This document shows, one piece after another, positions 33,191 through 42,652 of a DNA stretch of 64,000 bases. The position numbers were made by a program, and so were the translations under genes. How positions within the stretch are numbered: position 1 is the stretch's first letter; each line of letters opens with the position of its first letter. Origin of the DNA: Amycolatopsis alba DSM 44262 (GTDB taxonomy: Bacteria; Actinomycetota; Actinomycetes; Mycobacteriales; Pseudonocardiaceae); the NCBI RefSeq assembly GCF_000384215.1, contig NZ_KB913032.1, forward strand, positions 7,587,605 to 7,651,604. The letters are read 5' to 3'. The notes under the pieces are model-generated. The model searched no databases. It was not told the origin of the DNA and worked only from the letters and a program-made list of their open reading frames with translations.

Positions 33191-33391
33191 CTATTCGGCG
33201 ATCGCCGTGCGGTAGCTCCAGCGGAAAACGCGGACCAGGCTGCCGCGGACGACGTCATGCCCGTCGGTGCGGACGAAATGCTCGTGCCACCTGCCGTGAT
33301 CCACGGACAGCTGCGCCGGGAAGTCCCCCTCGGGCAGCGTGCGGACCGGGTCCAGCGCGGCCGGTCCCCCAGCCAACAGGATCGTCGTCAT
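33191..33391 (-). CDS. DUF5988-family small protein
   Basis: 66 residues: starts MTTILLAGGPAALDP, continues with HGRWHEHFVRT and ends VFRWSYRTAIAE. This matches the small uncharacterised DUF5988 family, which recurs next to NRPS and PKS genes in actinomycetes. ATG 33391 is preceded by GAGGAGGT at good spacing. It sits upstream of the ACP and lipocalin relics on the same strand, so it may be the last intact member of an eroded cluster. Function unknown. Confidence 0.7.
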   Translation of the reverse strand: MTTILLAGGPAALDPVRTLPEGDFPAQLSVDHGRWHEHFVRTDGHDVVRGSLVRVFRWSYRTAIAE

Positions 33392-33719
33392 GAGACCTCC
33401 TCGAGTACAGCGCGGATGTGTGGCAACAACCGGGGTGTGACGCTTTCGCTCTCGCGATGTGGTGGGGCGGCGTCGTTTCCCAGTAAGCCCGCGACGGCGG
33501 CGCAAGCCAAGGTGCGGGCGCCTGGCGAGCTGTTGCACGTACGGCGTTGTTGAACGCTCACGGCGCGAACGGTGGTGGCCTCGGGCCAGTACGACCCGGT
33601 TGGCGCAATTCAGCCGGGACACCAGTGGGTAATTCTCCGGAGAGAGCCGTTTCGGACCCCGCTCCCCGACTGCGGGAGCGTGCCTCGGCGACTGGACGAC
33701 ATCGGCAAAGGAGACCTGG
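33392..33719. other. Intergenic region with divergent promoters
   Basis: 328 bases between the DUF5988 gene and the HTH regulator, which diverge. It must hold both promoters. The regulator's ribosome-binding site (AAAGGAGA) lies at its right end. I see no further gene or clear operator. Confidence 0.5.
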
Positions 33720-35060
33720 GTGGCGCCGAACCACTTGCTGCGGAACCTGCTCACCGAATCCGGATGGACCGGCCAGAAACTGGCGAACCACACCAACGAC
33801 GTGGGCGCCGAGGCCGGCCTGCGATTGCGTTACGACCGCACCAGCATCGCGCATTGGCTGTCCGGCGCACGCCCTCGCCCGCCGGTCCCGGAACTGGTGG
33901 CCGAAGCGTTCACCCGCTGCCTGGGCAGGCGGATCACGACGGCGGACGCCGGACTCACGCCCGCCACAGCCGTCGCGCCGCCGCCGTCCTGGCGGGCCGA
34001 CATCGTCACCGAGCTGAGGAAGCTGTGCCGGGACGGCGCGGCCCACCGTCGCACGATCTCCGGCTGCGTCTACAGCCTGGCGGCCCTGTCCCTTCCCGGC
34101 TGGGGTGATCTGGCCACCGCCGGTGTCACGGCACGCCCGGCCGATCATGGGGGCAGACTCGAACGCGCCGACGTCGACGCCGCCCAGACGATGCTCGAAC
34201 TGTTCTCCGCCGCCGACCTGACGTTCGGCGGCGGATACGTCCGCCCGGCTCTGGCGCGCTATCTGCAGACCACGATCGCACCGTGGCTGCGCCTGGACGC
34301 GGCGCCGGCGGTACGCACAGACGCGTTGATCACGGCGGCGCAGTTGTCCTACCTCTGCGGCTTCCTGTGCTTCGACGACGAACTACACGGTGTCGCCCAG
34401 CGGTATTACCTCATCGCGGCCCGCCTGTCCCACGACGCCGGCGACGCCCTGCACTACGCCATTTCGTTGCGGGCCTTGAGTGTGCAGGCCCGGATGCTCG
34501 GCCACCGCACGCAAGCGGTCGACCTGGCCACCACCGCGGCGCGCGCGCTTCCCGTGCACGCACCCCCGCTCACCCGTGCGTTCCTGACCGGGCAGGTCGC
34601 CGCCGCCGAGGCCGCCGCCGCCGAGCAACACCATGCGGTGACTCATCTGCGGGCCGCCGAGGCCTACCTCGAACGCGCTTGTGATACCACGCCCCCGGTG
34701 GGGACCTACCATCCTGCCGCCCTGTCCCACCATCACGCGGCCGTCCACGCCTGCCTGGGCGACCGCGGTGCCGCGGTCTCCGCGCTGACCCAGTCGTTGC
34801 GCCACCGCCCGGAGGCCGAGCGCCGGGCTCGCGCGATCACGCTGGCCAGGCTGGCCGAGCTACATCTGGATGCCGGCGAGCTGGACCGTGCGTGCGACGC
34901 GTGGAGCAAGTTCCTCGACGAGTATCCCTACCTGCGGTCCCAGCGTGCCGAGACCGCGCTGGCCACACTGCGCTCCTGCCTGCGGCCGCACACCGCTTAT
35001 GCCCCCGCTCGCTCGGTGACGCACAAGGCCGCCGAACTGTACCGCGCGAGAGCGGCCTGA
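33720..35060 (+). CDS. Helix-turn-helix regulator with TPR-like C-terminal region
   Basis: 446 residues from GTG 33720 with AAAGGAGA 6-12 bases upstream. The N-terminal 80 residues form an HTH of the type common in actinomycete orphan regulators (NHLLRNLLTESGWTGQKLA, then YDRTSIAHWLSGARPRPP). The remainder is helical with tetratricopeptide-like repeats (ALHYAISLRALSVQARML, HLRAAEAYLERACD, ITLARLAELHLDAGELDRA). It ends APARSVTHKAAELYRARAA. That tail is repeated as an orphan fragment at 44079-44144, so the gene has a broken paralogue beyond the acyl-CoA module. Target genes unknown; the adjacent module is the likeliest. Confidence 0.85.
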   Translation: MAPNHLLRNLLTESGWTGQKLANHTNDVGAEAGLRLRYDRTSIAHWLSGARPRPPVPELVAEAFTRCLGRRITTADAGLTPATAVAPPPSWRADIVTELRKLCRDGAAHRRTISGCVYSLAALSLPGWGDLATAGVTARPADHGGRLERADVDAAQTMLELFSAADLTFGGGYVRPALARYLQTTIAPWLRLDAAPAVRTDALITAAQLSYLCGFLCFDDELHGVAQRYYLIAARLSHDAGDALHYAISLRALSVQARMLGHRTQAVDLATTAARALPVHAPPLTRAFLTGQVAAAEAAAAEQHHAVTHLRAAEAYLERACDTTPPVGTYHPAALSHHHAAVHACLGDRGAAVSALTQSLRHRPEAERRARAITLARLAELHLDAGELDRACDAWSKFLDEYPYLRSQRAETALATLRSCLRPHTAYAPARSVTHKAAELYRARAA

Positions 35061-35290
35061 CTCAGCCTGCCCTGGTCTGTCAGTGCGCCCTCAAACGGTT
35101 CGGTCGCAACACTTCAGCGCATGGCCGCGAGCGGTCCAAGACCGGACAGCACGGTCACCAGGTCTTCGGCCAACAGCATCCCCGCCGGGCTCGCCACCGC
35201 CACGGCCACGGTCGCCGCGTCGGCCAACCATGCGGAACGTACCTCGGCGAGCCGGTCGGCGATGCCGGTGGCGAGCAGGACAGTGAGCGG
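34990..35290. repeat. Diverged direct duplication, copy A (regulator tail plus IspH-like 3' end)
   Basis: This stretch matches 44079-44400 in the same orientation: the regulator's last ~22 codons and, on the minus strand, the IspH-like C-terminal codons (AVASPAGMLLAEDLVTVLSGLGPLA). The intervening ~60 bases are not conserved. Identity looks roughly 70-75% by eye. Confidence 0.75.
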
Positions 35291-35425
35291 CGCCCCATGG
35301 TGGGCGACGCTGATCGCGGCGCCGAGGATGTCGACCGTGGTGCGGTCGAGCAGGGTGCGCAGCAAATCGGCGACGGGGATGTCACCGACCGCGGGTGAGC
35401 GTGGCGTGGACTGGGCCATACTCAT
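35114..35425 (-). pseudogene. Truncated IspH-like gene (C-terminal part)
   Basis: 103 codons (MSMAQSTPRSPAV... to LSGLGPLAAMR). The last ~50 residues (IADRLAEVRSAWLADAATV and on) parallel the C terminus of the IspH-like protein at 44084-45238, while the N-terminal ~50 have no counterpart there. The Cys-bearing CYAASDR segment is absent, so it cannot work as an IspH enzyme. It could still be translated: a GGAGGGAGAT lies ahead of the start. It is probably a recombination relic. Confidence 0.6.
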
Positions 35426-35477
35426 CTCCCTCCTTCCCGGATCTTTGCGAGTCAGCCGTCTCGATCTGGTCGGGAAC

Positions 35478-35615
35478 AGCGGCCAGTGCGCCGCCTGACA
35501 GACAGGATCGGGCTCTCATCGGGGCGCTGCCCGGCGTGGTGGTGAACCGGCTGGGGTCGTCACCGATCTCCCCCAGCAGCCTGGCGCCGATCTCCGCGCG
35601 CGTCGTATTCAACAT
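35478..35615 (-). mobile_element. IS110-family transposase fragment
   Basis: The minus frame reads ARLLGEIGDDPSRF, then TTPGSAPMRARS. This is close to the EIGDDxSRF...GxAPVTRASG segment of the IS110 transposase helix-hairpin-helix/C-terminal domain, with a few residues missing between. Only ~35 residues remain and no ends can be defined. Confidence 0.6.
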
Positions 35616-35985
35616 GGCGGGTTGTTCAACAACGCGGTCATCACCCGGTACTGGCCTCCGTTAGCCAGATGACGTCTAATGATCTTACCGACAGCGCAGA
35701 AGAAACGGGATCAGATTACTTCAGGCTGCGGACGGAAGTTAAATTCGCTTCGTCCGTCATAGGTTCGATCGCGCCGCTCATGACTCGATCGGCCTTGCCA
35801 CCCAGGCAGTTCACCCGCACCAGCCGCGCTTGTCGTAAGGAATAGCGAAAGGAGCACTTGGATGCGAGCGTAGGCAAAGCGACATGACGGGCCGAGCCAG
35901 ACAGGAACACGCCCAGGCCCTCGCCGGGAAAGTTCAGGAACGGATCTGCACGCCCGGCGCACTCGCATGAACCGTGGAGGTGGCG
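35616..35985. other. Gene-free stretch between IS110 relic and next gene
   Basis: 370 bases, noticeably AT-richer at 35640-35760. The right end carries the GGAGGTGG ribosome-binding site of the following gene. Nothing else is recognised. Confidence 0.5.
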
Positions 35986-36585
35986 ATGTTTTATCAGGAC
36001 GAACTTCTTTTGGATGATCGACGTGAAGACGAGGTCAAGGAGTCCGTCACCTCGTCCCGAACGAGAGCCACCCCACCCGCCGACACCTTCCTCGCGGTCC
36101 AGTTGCCATGCGAGCGCATCCTCGCCAGTGGGGACGACGCGTGCATCACCTTGTCCGGCTTGCAGGCCTGGCCCGACGGCGCGAGCTTCGAAGTCACGTG
36201 CTTCACACGACACCAGTCTATGACAAGAAGCCGGTGGAATGTTCCGTTCAGCAGTCCGGCCAGGGAAGACGGAGAAACTGACACATGCGGCAGCCTGCTT
36301 TTCGGCGTAATCTTGTCGGATGGCCGGAAAGTATTCGGAATATCCACTTCGACGTATCTGATTTCGAGTCAGCGTGACACTGATCCTCTTCGTCTTTTCT
36401 CCGAGTCCGTGAAATCGGGCCGATTTCATCATACGCGCAAGATCTACATGACAAGTCTGCCATCGCCGGGTTCGATGACTGTCGTCACCGCTTGGCCGGA
36501 TCGTGGAATCGAGCCGACCAGTGTCGAGTTCGACGTCGAACCGCTTCTAGCCGCAAGTAAGCGTGCTGTTGCTGTCTGGCCTTGA
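35986..36585 (+). CDS. Conserved actinobacterial protein of unknown function
   Basis: 199 residues from ATG 35986, preceded by GGAGGTGG (GTG 35974 is an alternative). The pattern [19 protein letters not shown]...[22 protein letters not shown], then [20 protein letters not shown] and a closing [16 protein letters not shown] belongs to a widespread uncharacterised actinobacterial family. Its usual form ends with the same leader: a PLPPPG-like turn, an EWP-like element and a terminal VxLWP. No transmembrane segment or catalytic motif is visible. It sits 25 bases before the PccB gene and may be cotranscribed. The codon usage is less GC-rich than its neighbours. Confidence 0.7.
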   Translation: MFYQDELLLDDRREDEVKESVTSSRTRATPPADTFLAVQLPCERILASGDDACITLSGLQAWPDGASFEVTCFTRHQSMTRSRWNVPFSSPAREDGETDTCGSLLFGVILSDGRKVFGISTSTYLISSQRDTDPLRLFSESVKSGRFHHTRKIYMTSLPSPGSMTVVTAWPDRGIEPTSVEFDVEPLLAASKRAVAVWP

Positions 36586-36610
36586 CTTGCCACGAGAACG
36601 GAAGGGCACG

Positions 36611-38209
36611 ATGGTGCAGGTGGAGTCGGGAACCCACAGTAAACTGGCAGATCTTTACCGACGTTCCACAGAGGCGACGCAGGCCGTTTCGCCATCCGCA
36701 ACAGGGAGGCAGCGCGAGCCGGGAAGCCTGCCTGCACGCGAGCGCATCGCTCTGCTGCTCGATCCGGGCTCGTTCGTCGAAATGGATGAGTTCGTCCGGC
36801 ACCAGTCGTACAACTTCGGCCAGCAGCGCAATCGCCCCTATGGGGATGGCGTGGTGACCGGCTATGGCACAGTCGGTGGGCGCGGCGTGTGCGTGTTCAG
36901 CCAGGACGCCACTGTCTTCGGCGGCTCGCTGGGTGAGGCGCATGGCGAGAAGATCGTCAAGGTGATGGATCTGGCGATCAAGACCGGGCGTCCGGTCATC
37001 GGCATCAACGACGGTGCGGGCGGACGCCTGCAGGAAGGCGTGGCCGCGCAGGCCGCCTATGGGGAGATCTTCCGACGGAACGTGCGGGCTTCCGGGGTCT
37101 TGCCGCAGATCTCGCTGATCATGGGCGCTTGCGCGGGAGGGGCGTGCTACTCCCCCGCGCTGACCGACTTCGTGGTGATGGTCGACAAGACCTCGCACAT
37201 GTTCATCACCGGCCCTGAGGTGGTGAGGACCGTGACCGGCGAGGAGGTCACGCTCGAACAGTTGGACGGTGCGAGCACAAACGGCATCCGATCGGGGAAC
37301 GCCCACTACTTCGCCGAGGACGAGGAGGACGCGATCGCCTATGTCCAGGAACTGCTCTCGTTCCTCCCGGCGAACAACCTGTCCGAAGCACCGCTGTTCG
37401 AGACCGACGCGGCGCCGGGCGGCTTCTTCGACGACGTCACCGAGACCGACCGCGAGCTCGACACGCTGATCCCGGACTCGCCGAACCAGCCGTACGACAT
37501 GCACGAGGTCATCAACCGCGTCGTCGACGACGGTGACTTCCTCGAGGTACACGAACTGTTCGCACCCAACATCCTGGTCGGCTTCGGCCGGGTGGACGGG
37601 CGCAGCGTCGGCGTCGTGGCGAACCAGCCGACCCAGTTCGCCGGCTGCCTCGACATCGACGCGTCCGAGAAGGCCGCCCGGTTCGTGCGCACCTGCGACG
37701 CGTTCAACATCCCGGTACTGACCTTCGTCGACGTCCCCGGCTTCCTGCCCGGCACCGACCAGGAATGGAACGGCATCATCCGCCGCGGCGCGAAACTGAT
37801 CTACGCCTACGCCGAAGCGACCGTCCCGCTCGTCACCGTCATCACCCGCAAGGCCTACGGCGGCGCGTACGACGTCATGGGATCGAAACACCTCGGCGCG
37901 GACGTCAACCTGGCCTGGCCGACCGCGCAGGTCGCCGTCATGGGCGCCCAGGGCGCGGCGAACATCGTGCACCGCAAGACCCTCGCCGCGGCCGCCGCCG
38001 ACGGCAAGGACGTCGACGCGCTGCGCGCGGAGCTCATCCAGGAATACGAGGACACGCTCCTGAACCCGTACGCGGCAGCCGAACGCGGCTACGTCGACTC
38101 AGTGATCGTGCCCGCACACACCCGCGGCCACATCGCCAAGGCGCTCTCACTGCTCCAGGGCAAACGGGAAACACTGCCGCCCAAGAAGCACGGGAACATC
38201 CCGCTGTGA
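36611..38209 (+). CDS. pccB: Propionyl-CoA carboxylase beta subunit (carboxyltransferase)
   Basis: 532 residues from ATG 36611 (GAAGGG upstream). Complete carboxyltransferase with N- and C-terminal crotonase-like halves. The two oxyanion regions are seen: [16 protein letters not shown]...[14 protein letters not shown], and [15 protein letters not shown]...[15 protein letters not shown]. Asp in AYDVMGSKH is the residue that in Streptomyces PccB favours propionyl-CoA; AccB has Ile there. The enzyme would carboxylate propionyl-CoA to methylmalonyl-CoA. It needs a biotinylated alpha subunit encoded elsewhere. It opens the acyl-CoA module and precedes the KAS III gene by 57 bases, so extender-unit supply is the likely job. 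Confidence 0.93.
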   Translation: MVQVESGTHSKLADLYRRSTEATQAVSPSATGRQREPGSLPARERIALLLDPGSFVEMDEFVRHQSYNFGQQRNRPYGDGVVTGYGTVGGRGVCVFSQDATVFGGSLGEAHGEKIVKVMDLAIKTGRPVIGINDGAGGRLQEGVAAQAAYGEIFRRNVRASGVLPQISLIMGACAGGACYSPALTDFVVMVDKTSHMFITGPEVVRTVTGEEVTLEQLDGASTNGIRSGNAHYFAEDEEDAIAYVQELLSFLPANNLSEAPLFETDAAPGGFFDDVTETDRELDTLIPDSPNQPYDMHEVINRVVDDGDFLEVHELFAPNILVGFGRVDGRSVGVVANQPTQFAGCLDIDASEKAARFVRTCDAFNIPVLTFVDVPGFLPGTDQEWNGIIRRGAKLIYAYAEATVPLVTVITRKAYGGAYDVMGSKHLGADVNLAWPTAQVAVMGAQGAANIVHRKTLAAAAADGKDVDALRAELIQEYEDTLLNPYAAAERGYVDSVIVPAHTRGHIAKALSLLQGKRETLPPKKHGNIPL

Positions 38210-38266
38210 CCGCGCCCGAAACCCCGCGCCCGTCGCCACACCCGCCCCGATTCGGAGGAGCTCGCC

Positions 38267-39253
38267 ATGACTGTCACCGTGGAAATCGCGGGAACCGGGT
38301 CGTACCTGCCCGCCGGTAAGTTGACGAACGACCGACTGGCGGCGCAGCTGGGCATCGACGAGAAGTGGATCCTGGAGAAGACCGGGATCGACGAACGTCG
38401 CGTCGCCCGTGCCGAGGAGGTCACCTCCGACCTGGCCGCGCGCGCTGCGCGCCTTGCGTTGGCCGACGCCGGTGTTCCTGCGTCCGAGGTTGACGTTCTC
38501 ATCGTCGCCACGGTAACGCCGGATCAGCCGATTCCCGCCACGGCGTGCTTCGTGCAGCACAAAATCGGTGCCGTGCATGCCGTGGCCTTCGACGTCGCCG
38601 CCGGCTGCTCCGGGTCGGTGTTCGGCCTGGCCATGGCCCACGACATGCTCGTGTCGAACCCACAGCGCAACACCGCCGTGGTGATCGGAGCGGAAGTCTT
38701 CTCCAGGGTCATGGACTACACCGACAAGAAGACCTCCACGCTGTTCGGCGACGGCGCCGGCGCGATCGTCTTGCGGAAAACCCCGTCGGGGAACGGACTG
38801 ATAACGACGCTCCTCGCCTCTGACGGGGCCAAGGCCGACCTCGCCTACATCGAGGCCGGAGGGGCCCGCCTCCCGGCCAGCGCGGACACCGTCGCGGCGG
38901 AGCAGCACTACGTCCGCATGAACGGCTACGACATCCGCACGACCGTCACCTCCACCCTGCCCAAACTGGTGGCGGCACTGCTCGACCAAGCAGGACACTC
39001 GATCGAGGACGTGCACCACATCATTCCCCACCAGGTCAACGGGGTCATCCTGCGGCAATGGTCGGACCTTCTCGAAGTGCCACCTGATCTCATCCACAAC
39101 ATCGCCGCCTGGTCGGGCAACACCGGGGCCGCCTCGGTCCCCATCGCTCTGGATCATGCCTCCCGGACCGGAAAGCTCGCACGCGGCGACCTCGTCATGC
39201 TCATCTCGTTCGGCGCGGGACTTACCCTCGGCGGAGTGATGCTGACATGGTGA
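38267..39253 (+). CDS. 3-oxoacyl-ACP synthase III (KAS III/FabH-like)
   Basis: 328 residues; ATG 38267 preceded by GGAGGAG. Full catalytic triad: Cys in AAGCSGSVFGL near residue 112, His in IIPHQVNG near 250, Asn in WSGNTGAASVPIAL near 280. KAS III enzymes condense an acyl-CoA primer with malonyl-ACP; relatives in secondary metabolism use other primers or extenders, or only transfer acyl groups. Its neighbours suggest a methylmalonyl extender. It overlaps the LLM gene by ATGGTGA. Confidence 0.92.
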   Translation: MTVTVEIAGTGSYLPAGKLTNDRLAAQLGIDEKWILEKTGIDERRVARAEEVTSDLAARAARLALADAGVPASEVDVLIVATVTPDQPIPATACFVQHKIGAVHAVAFDVAAGCSGSVFGLAMAHDMLVSNPQRNTAVVIGAEVFSRVMDYTDKKTSTLFGDGAGAIVLRKTPSGNGLITTLLASDGAKADLAYIEAGGARLPASADTVAAEQHYVRMNGYDIRTTVTSTLPKLVAALLDQAGHSIEDVHHIIPHQVNGVILRQWSDLLEVPPDLIHNIAAWSGNTGAASVPIALDHASRTGKLARGDLVMLISFGAGLTLGGVMLTW

Positions 39254-40149
39254 ACCCGCAGGCCACCGATCCCGGCAAGCGACCGTTCAGGTTCGGCGTC
39301 GGCCTCAAGCAGGGAGGATCCAAACGGGAATGGGTCGACAAGTGCCGGAAGGCGGAGGAACTAGGCTATGACGTCCTCGGGGTCGCCGACCACCTGGGCA
39401 GACCCGCCCCGTTCCCGTCGCTCGTACTGGCCGCCGAAACGACGCAGCGGTGCCGGCTGGCCACGTTCGTGCTCAACGCCGGCTTCTACCAACCAGCCCT
39501 GCTCGTCCGGGACATCACGACCACTGACGAGCTGACCGACGGACGGCTCGAACTCGGCCTGGGGACGGGCTACGACCGACGGGATTTCGACCGTGCCGGA
39601 TTGGTCTTCCCCACGCCACGCGCCCGAGTCGACCACCTCGCGCGCACCGTCGAGGAGATCAGACGGCACTTCCCGAGGCCCGTCGATGATCAGAAGCAGC
39701 GTACGGGCCCGCCGCTGTGGATACCCGGACGCGGCGACCGTCTGCTGGCCCTGGCGGCTCGCGAGGCCGACATCGTGGGCTTCACCGGCTTCGCGCCGGG
39801 CAACGACGGCGACATCGCCTACCTGACCGACAGGGAAGGGGTCGCCGAGCGCGTGGCCTATGTGAAGAAGTCGCTGGGGACACGACTTTCCCGAGTGGAA
39901 CTCAACATCTACGTGTGGCGCGTGGTCGTCACCGACCACCGGGAACGGGAAGCGGAACGCCTGGCACCACTGCGCACGCTGAGCGCGGAACGGATGCTGG
40001 ACGTCCCCACCGTCCTGATCGGCACCGCGCGGCAGATCATCGACCAGTTGATCGAGTATCGCGAACTCTTCGGCTTCTCTTACATCACGGTAGAGGAGTT
40101 CAACCTCGACGCGCTGGCACCCGTGATCGAACTGGCCCGTGGCCAGTAA
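39247..40149 (+). CDS. LLM-class F420-dependent oxidoreductase
   Basis: 300 residues, TIM-barrel luciferase-like protein. FRFGVGLKQGGSKREWVDKC, DVLGVADHL, LATFVLNAGFYQPALLVRD, LTDGRLELGLGTGYDR and GRGDRLLALAAREADIVGFTG fit the F420-dependent subgroup annotated TIGR03621. It is translationally coupled to the KAS III gene. It could reduce an enoyl or keto intermediate or oxygenate one; the sequence does not decide between F420 reductase and FMN monooxygenase. Confidence 0.85.
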   Translation: MVNPQATDPGKRPFRFGVGLKQGGSKREWVDKCRKAEELGYDVLGVADHLGRPAPFPSLVLAAETTQRCRLATFVLNAGFYQPALLVRDITTTDELTDGRLELGLGTGYDRRDFDRAGLVFPTPRARVDHLARTVEEIRRHFPRPVDDQKQRTGPPLWIPGRGDRLLALAAREADIVGFTGFAPGNDGDIAYLTDREGVAERVAYVKKSLGTRLSRVELNIYVWRVVVTDHREREAERLAPLRTLSAERMLDVPTVLIGTARQIIDQLIEYRELFGFSYITVEEFNLDALAPVIELARGQ

Positions 40150-40176
40150 ACCCGGCGGCCGGACAAGGAGGCGACG

Positions 40177-41283
40177 ATGACCGGAGGTCCACTGGCGGGA
40201 CTGCGTGTGATCGAACTCGGCGGCCTCGGGCCGGGACCGTTCTGCGGAATGCTCTTGGCTGACCTCGGGGCCGACGTCGTGCGCGTGGACCGCCCCGGCG
40301 GCGTGACAACCTTCCATCCGTACGGACGCGAACTGCTCAACAGGGGGAAACGCTCGGTCTTGGCAGACCTCAAAACCACTGAGGGCAAAAATCTGGTGCT
40401 CTCACTGGCAGATCATGCCGACCTGTTCATCGAGGGTTTCCGTCCGGGCGTGGTCGAAAAACTGGGCGTCGGCCCGGAGGAGTGTCTGCGCCGCAACCCC
40501 ACCCTGGTGTACGGCAGGGTCACCGGCTGGGGTCAGGCTGGTCCTCTCGCGGGTACTGCGGGCCACGACATCACCTACATCGCTCCGACCGGTGTCCTCC
40601 ACGCCATCGGCAGTCACGACGGGCCACCGCAGATCCCGTTGGGCCTGATCGGGGACTTCGCCGGCGGACTGTACCTGGCGGTGGGCCTCCTCTCGGGACT
40701 GCACGAGGCCAGGAACGGCCAAGGACAGGTGGTCGACGCGGCAATGTGCGATGGAGCCGCCCACCTCATGACCATGTTCTACGGCCTTCTCGGCAGCGGT
40801 GCATGGGAGGACAGACGAGGGACCAACCTGTTCGACGGAGGAGCCCCCTTCTACGGCGTATATGAGACACGGGACGGCGAGTACATGGCCGTCGGCGCGG
40901 TGGAAGCGGAGTTCTTCCACGAATTCGCCGAACGCCTGGGCATCGACGGCGACGTCGACCACCTCGACCGGGGCCAGTGGGAAGAACTACGCGAAACCAT
41001 CGCGACCAGGTTCCAGCAACGAACACGAGCCGAGTGGATGGAACGATTCGAGGGCAGCGACGCCTGCGTCGCCCCCGTACTCAGTATGACCGAGGCCCCC
41101 GAGCACCCACACCTGCAAGAACGCGGCTCGTTCGTGACGATCGACGGCGTCACCCAGCCCGCATCGTCGCCGCGCTTCTCGCGAACTGCCACCGCCGCCC
41201 CGCGGAAACCCCCGATACCAGGGACGCACACGGCCGAGGTCATCAAGGACTGGCTTGGACCCAGGCACAGCGACATCGACTGA
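40177..41283 (+). CDS. Alpha-methylacyl-CoA racemase-like (CoA-transferase family III)
   Basis: 368 residues; AAGGAGG precedes ATG 40177. CaiB/BaiF fold with the racemase catalytic set: His in TAGHDITYIA, Asp in GLIGDFAGG, and Glu in AVGAVEAEFFHEF, corresponding to the His/Asp/Glu of mycobacterial MCR. RPGVVEKLGVGPEE and NPTLVYGRVTGWGQ are typical CoA-binding segments. The reaction would be epimerisation at C2 of a 2-methylacyl-CoA, which fits an upstream methylmalonyl-CoA supply. Simple CoA transfer is the alternative, but that catalytic Asp pattern differs. Confidence 0.88.
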   Translation: MTGGPLAGLRVIELGGLGPGPFCGMLLADLGADVVRVDRPGGVTTFHPYGRELLNRGKRSVLADLKTTEGKNLVLSLADHADLFIEGFRPGVVEKLGVGPEECLRRNPTLVYGRVTGWGQAGPLAGTAGHDITYIAPTGVLHAIGSHDGPPQIPLGLIGDFAGGLYLAVGLLSGLHEARNGQGQVVDAAMCDGAAHLMTMFYGLLGSGAWEDRRGTNLFDGGAPFYGVYETRDGEYMAVGAVEAEFFHEFAERLGIDGDVDHLDRGQWEELRETIATRFQQRTRAEWMERFEGSDACVAPVLSMTEAPEHPHLQERGSFVTIDGVTQPASSPRFSRTATAAPRKPPIPGTHTAEVIKDWLGPRHSDID

Positions 41284-41294
41284 GAGGGCATCCC

Positions 41295-41756
41295 ATGCCG
41301 TTGTGGTTCGAAGACTGCCAAGCCATGGGCATTGACGAGGAGATGGTCTCGCCTGCCCGAACCGTCACCGAAACCGACGTGGTGCTGTTCGCCGCATGGA
41401 GCGGCGATTACAACGCTCTGCACACCGACTCGGTCGCCGCTGCGGAGAGCCGTTACGGAGAACGGATCGCTCACGGGGCGTTGGGAATGGCGCTGTGCTT
41501 TGGGTTAAGCACGCGAGTATGGGACTTCGACGGCTCGGCGCTCGCTCTGCTTGGCATCGACCAGTGGCTGTTCCGCGCACCCATCAGGATCGGCGACACG
41601 CTACACGCCCGAGCGCGGATCGTCAGCACACGCCTGACAAGCCGTGGCGACAGCGGCGTCGTCCAACGCCACTTCGAGTTGGTCAACCAGTACGGCGAGA
41701 TCACTCAGGAGGGTCGACTCGGCCTACTGGTCAGAACCCGCCCGCAGGCAGCGTGA
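41295..41756 (+). CDS. MaoC-like (R)-hydratase/dehydratase
   Basis: 153 residues, single hot-dog domain. It holds the hydratase-2 motif (FAAWSGDYNALHTDSVAA) with the Asp and His dyad, and AHGALGMALCFGL. Expected reaction: reversible hydration of an enoyl-CoA or dehydration of a (3R)-hydroxyacyl thioester. ATG 41295 lies 12 bases after the racemase stop. It converges with the SDR gene with a 17-base gap. Confidence 0.88.
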   Translation: MPLWFEDCQAMGIDEEMVSPARTVTETDVVLFAAWSGDYNALHTDSVAAAESRYGERIAHGALGMALCFGLSTRVWDFDGSALALLGIDQWLFRAPIRIGDTLHARARIVSTRLTSRGDSGVVQRHFELVNQYGEITQEGRLGLLVRTRPQAA

Positions 41757-41773
41757 ATCGCTCTGTACCACGG

Positions 41774-42652
41774 TTATGGCCGGACTCCACGAGCGCTGTC
41801 AGAATCAGAGGACCGGCGGAACATCGCGCGCATTCCCGCTTCGATCACGCCCGGCGCCAGCGCCGAGAGCAGGCCCGCAGGCCGCAGCCACCACGGCTGA
41901 AGAGTGGCCGGACGTTCGACGATTGCTTTGGCGACGATATCGGCCGCCTCGTTCGGGTGCAGCCCCGGCAGCCGGTGCATGATCGCGGTCGGTGCGCTCA
42001 TCCGAGTGTGGATCAACCACATATACAAAGAGCTGACCCGAACCCCGTCGTGATGGAGTTCTGGAGCGACGCTGCGCAGCCAGACGTCGAAGGCGCCCTT
42101 GGACGCCTGGTACGACCCCCACCGCGGAATCGGAGTGATCCGCGTGCCGATCGTGGACACGTTGATGACATGCCCGGCCCCGGCCGCGCGCATCGGCGGC
42201 AGCAGCTCGAGCAGCAACCGGACCGGCCCGAGATAGTTGATGTCGATGGTGCGCTCGAAGTCCTGCGGACGGTCCTGCTGAAGGTCGAGCGACCGCCGGA
42301 TCGACTTGCCCGCGTTGTTCACCATGACATCGAGGGGACCGTGCGTCTCAGTGATTCGCCGCGCCAGCAACGAAATCGCATCCCGATCAGCGAGATCGAC
42401 GGGATAGGCCCACGCCCGGCCACCACCGACGGTGATCGACGCGAACACTTCATCGAGCTTCTCCGTCGTGCGCGCGGCCAACAACACCGTCGCGCCCGCC
42501 GCACCCAACAACCGTGCGGTGGCCTCACCAAGCCCATACGAGGCACCAGTCACCAGGATCGTCTTACCCTCGACCTCAGCGCGCAACCGCTCGGAGGAGC
42601 AGCCGCGCGGCGGGTTGACCAGCCGATCAACAATCCCATCGACGAAGCGCAT
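41774..42652 (-). CDS. Short-chain dehydrogenase/reductase
   Basis: 292 residues from ATG 42652 (MRFVDGIVDRLVNPP; GGAAGGTGA upstream). A longer in-frame ORF to 42769 lacks a ribosome-binding site. Classical SDR: TGASYGLGEA for NADP binding, VNNAGKS, catalytic Ser in VSTIGT and YQASK. The C-terminal extension and WWLRP tail resemble acyl-reducing SDRs. A 3-oxoacyl reductase role between KAS III and MaoC is plausible, though it lies on the opposite strand. Confidence 0.88.
   Translation of the reverse strand: MRFVDGIVDRLVNPPRGCSSERLRAEVEGKTILVTGASYGLGEATARLLGAAGATVLLAARTTEKLDEVFASITVGGGRAWAYPVDLADRDAISLLARRITETHGPLDVMVNNAGKSIRRSLDLQQDRPQDFERTIDINYLGPVRLLLELLPPMRAAGAGHVINVSTIGTRITPIPRWGSYQASKGAFDVWLRSVAPELHHDGVRVSSLYMWLIHTRMSAPTAIMHRLPGLHPNEAADIVAKAIVERPATLQPWWLRPAGLLSALAPGVIEAGMRAMFRRSSDSDSARGVRP

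Noticed and set aside
36611..38209. Acetyl-CoA carboxylase beta subunit
   Set aside because: The specificity position in AYDVMGSKH is Asp, the propionyl-type residue, not the Ile of acetyl-type subunits.
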